Origin: an uncultured Gammaproteobacteria bacterium | GTDB lineage: Bacteria; Pseudomonadota; Gammaproteobacteria; SZUA-140 | Direction of reading: 5' to 3' | Assembly (NCBI GenBank): GCA_945788675.1 | Contig: CALZMY010000047.1 | Location: forward strand, 1-11,885 | DNA: 11,885 nt | Shown here: positions 1 to 5,297 of the stretch, one piece after another | How positions within the stretch are numbered: position 1 is the first letter of the stretch | Layout of the letters: every line of letters begins with the position of its first letter | Notes under the pieces: generated by a model | Told to the model about the DNA's origin: nothing | The model's input: the letters and a program-made list of their open reading frames with translations, nothing else | The model's database searches: none | Position numbers and translations under genes: made by a program

Positions 1-601
1 GACTCATGGACATTAGCTGGTTCATGCGGGTTCTGAACGAAGGGATTGCACGCCAGGCGAATGCGGAGGACGACTGTACCGGCCGCTTCTGGGAAGGGCG
101 GTTCAAGTCTCAGGCGCTCCTGGACGAAGCCGCGCTGATGGCCTGTATGGCGTATGTGGATCTGAATCCGATTCGAGCCAGGATGGCAAAGAGCCCCGAA
201 GCTTCTGCGCATACCAGTATCAAAAAAAGAACCCAAAAGGCGCAATCAGCGCATTCGCCCAACCACCCACAACAACAGGTAACCGGATTGCTTCCTTTGT
301 GGGCAACCCACGAGATGAGATGCCAAAAGGATTGCCCTTTTGTCTGACAGATTACATTGAATTAGTGGATATGAGCGGCCGTATCCTCAGGGAAGATAAG
401 CGAGGATTCATTGATCCACAGCTATCACCGACCCTTGAGCGATTGAATATTGAATCAGAGCACTGGGTATATCTCATCAGTCACTTCGAAAGCAGATTCA
501 AATCATTTGTAGGTACGGCCTTTAAACTCAAACAAGTGTGTCAGTCACTGGGATATCAGCGTACACCAGGTATTCGTGGGTGTGAATGTTACTTTCCGTA
601 A
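1..601 (+). pseudogene. REP-associated tyrosine (IS200/Y1-like) transposase, 5'-clipped and frameshifted
   Basis: This is the C-terminal two thirds of a Y1-type transposase of the RAYT group, single-strand nucleases that act on REP palindromes. The first frame is open from the window edge and carries the family blocks TGRFWEGRFKS and AYVDLNPIRARM; it stops at 345-347. The second frame (299-601) continues the family sequence with GNPRDEMPKGLPF, LTDYIELVD, GRILREDKRG and a normal-looking C-terminus. The two join if one T is restored in the TTT at 296-298, giving LLPFVGNPR. I infer a one-base deletion, either decay or a sequencing error. Both frames are open from about 227 to 345, and an A7G run sits at 222-229, so a shift elsewhere in the overlap is not excluded. 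The N-terminal HUH region lies upstream of the window. REP-like hairpins occur further along, but substrate identity is not shown. Confidence 0.8.
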
Positions 602-834
602 GAAAGGTTTCACGGTACCTAAATATTCTGCCATCAATGTAATGTTGAGGTAAGCGTTCGGATTGATTGCAGGATAGCTCCTGTTATTTCAATAAACACA
701 GTTTCTAATACCGTTAAAATGGTGGAATAAATGTGTACATCAATGATTCGTGATGGTCAAATGAGGGATGTTAGCGAGGTTTTAGCAGAAGAGGCTTTTT
801 AAGATTATTTATTTTTTATTATGCAACATGAAGT

Positions 835-888
835 CCAGGGGAGCGTTCTCTGGCCATCCCGGGTTTCGCTGTAAGCTCAGCCCGGGCT
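835..888. repeat. REP-like double hairpin
   Basis: Two adjacent inverted repeats. The first pairs CCAGGG (835-840) with CTCTGG (848-853) through one wobble. The second pairs CCCGGG (858-863) with CCCGGG (881-886), with further imperfect pairing inside around GCT/AGC. The outer sequence AGCCCGGGCTAC resembles the dispersed CCCGGG-type REP palindromes of many gammaproteobacteria. It lies 234 bases downstream of the transposase gene. The match is to a general type recalled from memory; copy number in this genome cannot be seen. Confidence 0.55.
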
Positions 889-980
889 ACATAAGTATTT
901 AGGATCAGTGTGAAAATGCTAATGTCCACACTACTAGCTATGGTGCTCGCTTATATACAAAGTGGTCAAATGCATTGCTG

Positions 981-1009
981 TTGAGAACTGCAAATAGGCC
1001 TTCTATTTT
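981..1009 (+). promoter_or_regulatory. Candidate sigma-70 promoter of the DUF2459 gene
   Basis: TTGAGA at 981-986 (5 of 6 bases to TTGACA) and TATTTT at 1004-1009 (4 of 6 to TATAAT) are separated by exactly 17 bases. The position fits transcription starting about 30 bases before the ATG at 1049. Such matches arise by chance in AT-rich DNA, so this is tentative. Confidence 0.35.
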
Positions 1010-1048
1010 CATGGTTTTCCTATAGGCCGGTTAGTGCTTCAACCTACC

Positions 1049-1750
1049 ATGAAAAACTTCGTTATTGTAATTTTGCTAGCACTGTTCTCAGGTTGCTCAT
1101 CAAAGCCATATATAGAAAAGCATTCTGAAGCGTTTGCTGGTGCTGGTAAGAATGAAGTGCATATTGTAAGTCATGGTTGGCATACAGGCTTTGTTGTTCC
1201 AGCATCGGCCATTCAGAAAAGACTGCCCCAGTTAAAAGAAAGATTTGGAGATGCTCCGTATATTGAATTTGGATGGGGAGATAGGGGCTTTTATCAGGCA
1301 AATGAAATTACATCTGGCTTAACATTAAAAGCCATATTTTGGCCAACAGAGTCGGTGATACATTCTGTTGCAGTGCCGCAAAAACCTGATGAATATTTTG
1401 CCGGTAGTGAAGTGGAAAAATTGTGCTTAAATGATAGCGAGTTCTCATCGCTGCTAGACTTTATTGGTAATAGCTTTTATAGAGATAATCACGGGAAAGT
1501 CTTAGCGCAAAAAAACGGAATATATGGTGATAGCCAGTTTTATAAAGGGGTTGGTGATTATTATTTAATGAATACATGTAACAAATGGACGGCAAAGGGT
1601 TTGAAAAGTGCTGGTATGGATATCTCACCAACCTTTAAGTTAACTGCGGGTAGCATAATGAGCTACTTACGGCGATATAACCAGGCTCAGACAAACGCAG
1701 CTGAGCGGCAGTCACCCGCGCCGCTTCGCTCTGCGGATGCCTGCCGCTAA
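1049..1750 (+). CDS. DUF2459 / TIGR02117 family putative lipoprotein
   Basis: A 233-residue protein of the DUF2459 (TIGR02117) family, whose function is unknown. The start at ATG 1049 gives a compact lipoprotein signal: KNFVIVILLALFSGC with the lipid-modified Cys at residue 16. The in-frame GTG at 1034 would only add five residues; neither start has a clear ribosome binding site. Family blocks are HGWHTG (42-47), FGWGDRGF (74-81) and NTCNKWTA (175-182). A conserved His early and a Cys late in the chain recall the permuted papain-like (NlpC/P60, YiiX-like) layout, so a peptidase or amidase role at the cell envelope is possible; that is my inference. The family fold seems complete by about residue 210. 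The last 15 residues are encoded by a palindromic repeat (1703-1749) and are probably an accidental extension. Confidence 0.85.
   Translation: MKNFVIVILLALFSGCSSKPYIEKHSEAFAGAGKNEVHIVSHGWHTGFVVPASAIQKRLPQLKERFGDAPYIEFGWGDRGFYQANEITSGLTLKAIFWPTESVIHSVAVPQKPDEYFAGSEVEKLCLNDSEFSSLLDFIGNSFYRDNHGKVLAQKNGIYGDSQFYKGVGDYYLMNTCNKWTAKGLKSAGMDISPTFKLTAGSIMSYLRRYNQAQTNAAERQSPAPLRSADACR
1703..1749. repeat. Palindromic repeat overlapping the 3' end of the DUF2459 gene
   Basis: AGCGGCAG (1704-1711) pairs with CTGCCGCT (1741-1748). Further imperfect pairing inside (CCCGCG against TGCGG) leaves a loop around GCTTCGCT. The hairpin is GC-rich compared with the gene it follows and contains that gene's stop codon. 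It looks like a REP-type element that landed at the gene end. An integron attC site was considered, but no GTTRRRY core is present. Confidence 0.5.
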
Positions 1751-1797
1751 TGTATCATGAAAGCATTAACTCACCATGTTCAATTATTGATGACTAA

Positions 1798-1989
1798 ATG
1801 ATGGATATGGAAGAAAGAAAAATAGATTGCCCCTATTGCGGGGAAGAGATAGACGTTCTGATCGATAGTTCTGTATCAGAACAAAACTATATTGAGGATT
1901 GTCAGGTCTGTTGTCGGCCAATTAACTTTGATGTGACGGTGGATTATGAAGGTGTGATCACTGTTCTGGTCTCACACGAAAACGAATAA
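1798..1989 (+). CDS. CPXCG motif-containing cysteine-rich protein
   Basis: A 63-residue protein of the Cys_rich_CPXCG family. CPYCG near residue 11 and CQVCCRP near residue 36 form two cysteine pairs, which by family precedent make a small zinc ribbon. The middle stretch SVSEQNYIEDCQVCC is the strongly conserved core of the family, and the length is normal. No signal peptide or membrane segment is seen, so it is cytoplasmic. Its function is unknown. Three in-frame ATGs occur at 1798, 1801 and 1807. Homologs have short N-termini, so any could be the start; none has a strong ribosome binding site. It sits 47 bases after the DUF2459 gene and is followed by a strong hairpin. Confidence 0.85.
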   Translation: MMDMEERKIDCPYCGEEIDVLIDSSVSEQNYIEDCQVCCRPINFDVTVDYEGVITVLVSHENE

Positions 1990-1999
1990 ACATGATATG

Positions 2000-2038
2000 G
2001 GTTCCCACACCTTTGCGCGCGCGAAGGGTGTGGGAACC
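2000..2038. terminator. Long hairpin between convergent genes, probable bidirectional terminator
   Basis: GGTTCCCACACCTTT (2000-2014) pairs with AAGGGTGTGGGAACC (2024-2038): 15 base pairs with one wobble, and a GCGCGCGCG loop. It lies between the stop codons of the CPXCG gene (+) and the DUF6488 gene (-), where it could end transcription from both sides. No T-run follows on either strand, so it is not a textbook intrinsic terminator. It may instead be a REP-type element that blocks mRNA decay. Confidence 0.5.
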
Positions 2039-2052
2039 ACAAGCCTGAGAAT

Positions 2053-2421
2053 TTAAATCCCAGTGTAATTAGCGGCGATGTAATGGCCATCCATGCTAAA
2101 GAACAGATACAGGGTTCGTTTTTTCATATCAGTGACCTTGTCATTCTTAAAAATAATCAGCCACTCTGGCCCCTTGGCGTAGCTTTTTTTCTCTACGCTG
2201 GCGGCTTTTAAACCTGCCCAGCTAGCATCGAGCTTTCCTTTTTTAATGAGTTGCTCGATTTTCTTCGAGGCCTTCACGGCAGCCTCGTCACCGCTGATCG
2301 ATTCATGTGCGTGGCTATGGCTATGGCCACCGTCTTCATCGTGGTCATGGCCGGAGCCTGCGATAACAGGTGTGCCAAACATCAGTGATGATAAAAAAAT
2401 AGCCGTTATTAAATTTTTCAT
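2053..2421 (-). CDS. DUF6488 family periplasmic protein with His-rich N-terminus
   Basis: A 122-residue protein. ATG at 2421 was chosen because GGAGAAATT directly precedes it (a strong ribosome binding site) and it yields a clean signal peptide, KNLITAIFLSSLMFGTPVIA, cleaved near residue 21. An upstream in-frame ATG at 2469 lies in repeat DNA and was rejected. The mature start is His-rich (GHDHDEDGGHSHSHAH, residues 24-39), suggesting metal binding. The rest (KLDASWAG, KGPEWLIIFKND, TLYLFFSMDGHYIAANYTG) matches the uncharacterised DUF6488 family as I recall it. It is separated from the HupE-like gene by a REP-like element and a candidate promoter of its own. A periplasmic metal-handling role is inferred from the histidines and neighbours. 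Confidence 0.8.
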   Translation of the reverse strand: MKNLITAIFLSSLMFGTPVIAGSGHDHDEDGGHSHSHAHESISGDEAAVKASKKIEQLIKKGKLDASWAGLKAASVEKKSYAKGPEWLIIFKNDKVTDMKKRTLYLFFSMDGHYIAANYTGI

Positions 2422-2463
2422 AATTTCTCCAAATATAATTAGGGCGCCCCTGATTGCGCTGTT

Positions 2464-2562
2464 CGTCATACCGGCGAAGGCCGGAATCTAGTTGCTATTT
2501 GATAGCACTGGACCCCGACATCCAAGGGCATTTTCGTTGGTCACCTTCGCCGGGGTGGCGGC
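2464..2562. repeat. REP/BIME-like inverted repeat with an interrupted right arm
   Basis: The left arm CGTCATACCGGCGAAGG plus CCGGAATCTAG (to 2491) is the widespread 'GTCATTCCGGCGAAGGCCGGAATCCAG' type of proteobacterial repeat. The right arm reads CTGGACCCCG (2508-2517), then about 26 unrelated bases, then CCTTCGCCGGGGTGGCG (2544-2560). Removing those bases restores the usual CTGGACCCCGGCCTTCGCCGGGGTGACG-like arm. The element sits in the leader of the DUF6488 transcript if the promoter at 2592-2619 is used. Confidence 0.65.
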
Positions 2563-2591
2563 GATGAGTGTTATCAGAGATTGCTTTGATG

Positions 2592-2619
2592 ATTATAATC
2601 CGTTGTTATAACAATACAA
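2592..2619 (-). promoter_or_regulatory. Candidate promoter of the DUF6488 gene with embedded operator-like palindrome
   Basis: Read on the minus strand, TTGTAT (2619-2614) and a perfect TATAAT (2597-2592) are 16 bases apart. The perfect palindrome TTGTTATAACAA (2603-2614) fills most of the spacer. A second palindrome, GATTATAATC (2591-2600), covers the -10 box. A repressor bound here would block RNA polymerase. The half-site GTTAT/ATAAC recalls Zur boxes, but the spacing is shorter than the Escherichia coli consensus, so the regulator is not identified. Transcription would start near 2585 and give a leader of about 165 bases. Confidence 0.45.
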
Positions 2620-2637
2620 TACGTTATTGGGCCTGTT

Positions 2638-3438
2638 TTAATCGAGTGTATCGTGAGTTGTTTCTTTAATCATTTTAAGCGCGCGTTCTTCATCCATTTT
2701 TATATGATCATGGACATGATTGTCTGAACTGAAGCCAAACTCATCAGGGTCGGTGGTATGAGCATAGCCATGCATCTGCATCATGAACAGGAACAGACCC
2801 GCAAAAATCAAACCGTAGTTTGAGATTTTGCTGAAAGGTTGAAAAGAGGCCGCCTGGCGCCAGCCCGACAGTATCAGCAACATTACGGTTAACGCCAGTA
2901 TTTGTCCCACTTCAATGCCGACATTGAAGGAGATGATGTTCATTAGAAGACCGTCTTCGCTGAGCGGCAGTTGTTGTAGTCGTGTTGATAGTCCCAGACC
3001 GTGAATCAGCCCCAGCGCAATAATCATCATCAACAGGTTAGGTGGTCTCACCTGTAGATATTTCCTGAAGCCATCAAGATTGGCAAAGGCGATGTAACAG
3101 ACGCTTAACGCGATAATTGCGTCAATCAAAAAATAATTGACCTGAATACCATTAAAAGTAGCAATGATAAGCGTGGCACTATGCCCGAGTGTGAATGCCG
3201 TGATGTATTTCACGATGTCTGTGAAGCGGGTGAGGCAGAATATGATGCCAAAGACAAACAGCAGGTGGTCATAACCCGATAGCATGTGGGTAGCACCAAT
3301 CCACAGGTAGCGCAGGTTGCCGCCCTCGATGATCGACTGTTTCTCAGCCTCCGACATGCCGTGGCCAAAGGCGACACCTGCTGCTAGGGTTAACGTGATG
3401 GCAAGCAGCCATCGTGATTGTTTAATTAAAGATAACAT
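2638..3438 (-). CDS. HupE/UreJ family metal permease
   Basis: A 266-residue integral membrane protein of the HupE/UreJ family; characterised members import nickel, and some are linked to cobalt. An N-terminal signal or first membrane segment (10-25) is followed by about six hydrophobic helices up to residue 222. The family signature H-x(3)-GYDH (H51, D57, H58) is present. So are FTLGHSATL (82-90), LIHGLG (144-149) and FNVGIEVGQ (171-179), whose polar residues are the likely metal path. The C-terminus adds a short His/Asp tail, HVHDH (241-245). The start at 3438 is supported by GAGG six bases upstream. It lies 75 bases after the His-rich gene on the same strand, probably in one transcript, with a hairpin in the gap. 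The metal cannot be told from sequence. Confidence 0.85.
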   Translation of the reverse strand: MLSLIKQSRWLLAITLTLAAGVAFGHGMSEAEKQSIIEGGNLRYLWIGATHMLSGYDHLLFVFGIIFCLTRFTDIVKYITAFTLGHSATLIIATFNGIQVNYFLIDAIIALSVCYIAFANLDGFRKYLQVRPPNLLMMIIALGLIHGLGLSTRLQQLPLSEDGLLMNIISFNVGIEVGQILALTVMLLILSGWRQAASFQPFSKISNYGLIFAGLFLFMMQMHGYAHTTDPDEFGFSSDNHVHDHIKMDEERALKMIKETTHDTLD

Positions 3439-3459
3439 TGAAACCTCATAATAATGTTT

Positions 3460-3483
3460 TCAGGACGGTAAACACTGTCCTGA
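3460..3483 (-). promoter_or_regulatory. Hairpin just upstream of the HupE-like start
   Basis: TCAGGAC (3460-3466) pairs with GTCCTGA (3477-3483), with extra GT/AC pairing inside across one mismatch and a four-base loop. In the minus-strand transcript it lies 21 bases before the HupE-like ATG and about 10 bases before its ribosome binding site. No T-run follows. It may tune translation, stabilise the downstream mRNA, or be neutral; the sequence alone does not decide. Confidence 0.4.
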
Positions 3484-3513
3484 GATAATTCGATATTTAC
3501 TGGATGCTACGTA

Positions 3514-3951
3514 TTAAGCGCGCAGAGGTGGGGCGCGCAGTTGTATTGTCGATTGTTCAAGATGAGCCGCGTGTGCATTGAAAGCGGTAGGTCGATGAAA
3601 TGTGTTTGGTTGATGCCATGATGATTGCCACGCGTACGAAGCCATTAGCGCATGGGTGGGTGTTTTGATTTTTCCGTTAGGCGAGTTGCAGTCATGGTCA
3701 AGCTCAACAACGTTAATGTCATTGATTGGGTGAGCTGAGTCGATCGTATCGCTGTGATGACTGCCTGAATGATGCCCGTCGCTGTGATGACCAGCGCCAT
3801 GATGCGCATGACTTTCAATCTGGTGTTGATGGTGACTGCCATCGTGGTCGTGATGATCCGCTAAATGAATATGCGTCACCGACCACTGCATGGTGAGGAA
3901 GGCAGTGATGAGGGCAAAGAGCAAAGAGTGAGTGGGGCGTAATTTAGTCAC
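3514..3951 (-). CDS. Histidine-rich secreted or membrane-anchored protein
   Basis: A 145-residue protein with no family I can name with certainty; the ending QLRAPPL resembles small DUF2946-like proteins found near metal transporters. The start appears to be GTG at 3951; an AGGA lies 12 bases upstream, rather far. Residues 9-23 are hydrophobic (signal peptide or anchor). Residues 27-66 hold 17 histidines in HHDHDG, HHQHQ, HAHHGAGHH and HHSGSHH clusters, a strong sign of transition-metal binding. The second half (85-145) is not His-dense and has one Cys in LDHDCNSP. It is first in a probable transcript with the HupE-like permease, so a periplasmic metal chaperone or buffer feeding the permease is a fair inference. 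Confidence 0.75.
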   Translation of the reverse strand: MTKLRPTHSLLFALITAFLTMQWSVTHIHLADHHDHDGSHHQHQIESHAHHGAGHHSDGHHSGSHHSDTIDSAHPINDINVVELDHDCNSPNGKIKTPTHALMASYAWQSSWHQPNTFHRPTAFNAHAAHLEQSTIQLRAPPLRA

Positions 3952-4280
3952 GTATGTAGGTTGTCCTGTTGGGAAAGAAAGTATATCTAAGCGTGCTGAT
4001 GTACGCTAGTGCCGACTTTTTTCGCACTTTACTTCGATAAACTATTAGATCGTGGCATACCACCAAGGGTGGAATGCCCTTCGGGTGCCAGAATCATGGA
4101 AAACGAATTAATCAAAGATGCTTAATAATGTCATTTCCTTTCACTCCACATTTGAGAACTGATGAGGTAGTATAAGTTTGTCTGGGTGTCCGTCGTTGGG
4201 GCGCTTCAGTCGATATGTGGCACTTTTATCTGAAGTATGAGGCCGGCAGTATGAAGCTGGTTATTTACATGGAAAAGATA
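3952..4280. other. Divergent intergenic region
   Basis: These roughly 330 bases separate the His-rich gene (-) from the binding-protein gene (+). They contain the hairpin at 4054-4078. A weak -10 candidate on the minus strand (TATACT, about 30 bases before the GTG) and a TATAAG at 4171-4176 on the plus strand are present, but neither has a good -35 partner. Alternative in-frame ATGs for the binding protein at 4215, 4251 and 4269 also lie here. No RNA gene was recognised. Confidence 0.5.
4054..4078. repeat. Inverted repeat in the divergent intergenic region
   Basis: GGCAT (4054-4058) pairs with ATGCC (4074-4078) and CCACC (4060-4064) with GGTGG (4068-4072), with one A/A mismatch and an AAG loop. 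No T-run follows. It could be a REP-type hairpin or a protein-binding dyad; its placement between two divergent genes allows either. Confidence 0.4.
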
Positions 4281-5297
4281 ATGGACAATGCTTCACAGAG
4301 ACAGCAGCCGTGCGCGCTATCCCGGCGAGGCTTTCTCTCAATGGTAAGCGCTGGCATGGCCACTATTATGTGTGGAAGCCTGGGTATGACCGCCTGCTCT
4401 ACCCGCGAACCTCAGTTGCGTATTGGCTCCAATGTCTGGCCTGGTTACGAATTTTTTTTTCTGGCGCGAACACTCGGTTATTACCATGAAAATTCGTTGC
4501 GACTGATCGAGCTGCCATCTGCCACCACTTGTATACATGGTCTATTTGCCGGCACGCTAGAAGGCGGTTTGCTTACCCTGGACGAAGTGCTGACGGCTCG
4601 AGCAAATGGGCTGGATCTTGTTGTGGTTACGGTGCTGGATACTTCAAACGGCGCCGATGTGCTGATGGCATTGCCGGAGATCAAGACATTAGAAGCGCTG
4701 AAGGGGCGTCGCATCGGTGTTGAGCGAAATGCAACAGGTGCAGTGATGCTGGATGCTGTGCTGAAGGCGGCTGGGCTCAGGCCTGGTGATGTTGAAATTG
4801 TACCTGCTACCTACGACTTACATAAAGATTACTATAACAATAGAAAAGTCGACGCAATTATTACTTTTGAGCCAGTAAAAACTCAGTTGCTGCAAGCAGG
4901 TGCCAACGTCCTGTTCAGTAGTGCGCTAGTTCCAGATCGCATCGTCGATGTATTGGCAGTCAAGCGTCAGGCATTGCAGGTGAGCCCAAAAACCGTGCGC
5001 TCAATGATCGCTGGTCACTTCCGTTCACTCGATGAGTTTCGCACATCATCACATAGTATGGCGCAATTGATGATGCCACGCTTGCAACTTACGCCGGAAG
5101 AGTTAGTACAGGCCTATCGTGGCCTTAACCTGCCCGGTATTGCTGAGAATTACCGCTGGCTCGGCGGCAGTTCACCTCTCCTGGAAGAGGTTGCTGTCGA
5201 TTTGATCCGTATTATGGAAGAGGCCAGGCTGTTTACCGGCCCGATATCGAGCAGTGGGCTGGCAGATGCTCGCTTCCTGCCGGAGCCGAAGCGCTAA
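4281..5297 (+). CDS. NMT1/SsuA-type substrate-binding lipoprotein, no cognate ABC transporter
   Basis: A 338-residue periplasmic solute-binding protein of the ABC nitrate/sulfonate/bicarbonate (NMT1/THI5-like) type. ATG 4281 was chosen because GGAAAAG lies seven bases upstream and the export signal then sits near the N-terminus; ATGs at 4215, 4251 and 4269 remain possible. SRRGFL (14-19) is a twin-arginine motif, followed by a hydrophobic stretch and a lipobox ending at Cys39: a Tat-exported lipoprotein. IGSNVWPGYE (48-57) is the typical first strand and ligand loop of this family. KGRRIGVERNATG (141-153) and VDAIITFEP (190-198) match the second-lobe and hinge regions. No permease or ATPase gene is adjacent. 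Its stop overlaps the next start as TAATG, so it is translationally coupled to the GGDEF-EAL protein, most simply as that protein's ligand sensor. The ligand is unknown. Confidence 0.85.
   Translation: MDNASQRQQPCALSRRGFLSMVSAGMATIMCGSLGMTACSTREPQLRIGSNVWPGYEFFFLARTLGYYHENSLRLIELPSATTCIHGLFAGTLEGGLLTLDEVLTARANGLDLVVVTVLDTSNGADVLMALPEIKTLEALKGRRIGVERNATGAVMLDAVLKAAGLRPGDVEIVPATYDLHKDYYNNRKVDAIITFEPVKTQLLQAGANVLFSSALVPDRIVDVLAVKRQALQVSPKTVRSMIAGHFRSLDEFRTSSHSMAQLMMPRLQLTPEELVQAYRGLNLPGIAENYRWLGGSSPLLEEVAVDLIRIMEEARLFTGPISSSGLADARFLPEPKR

Larger units (their letters stand above)
602..1048. other. Long non-coding stretch after the transposase
   Basis: No convincing gene is present in these roughly 450 bases. 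They are AT-rich, with a T/A block at about 795-822. They hold the REP-like double hairpin at 835-888 and a candidate promoter at 981-1009 just before the lipoprotein gene. No transposon terminal repeats or target-site duplications were recognised. Confidence 0.6.

Noticed and set aside
1683..1775. Integron attC site behind the DUF2459 gene, suggesting a gene cassette
   Set aside because: The palindrome position fits, but the required RYYYAAC and GTTRRRY cores are missing and no integrase or neighbouring cassette is visible.
2246..2491. Plus-strand open frame ending in FVIPAKAGI
   Set aside because: It is antisense to the DUF6488 gene, and its end is the well-known translation of a REP-like repeat, not a protein.
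3645..3842. Second minus-strand frame inside the His-rich gene
   Set aside because: It is an alternative reading of the repetitive CAT/CAC-rich DNA with no signal, motif or ribosome binding site.
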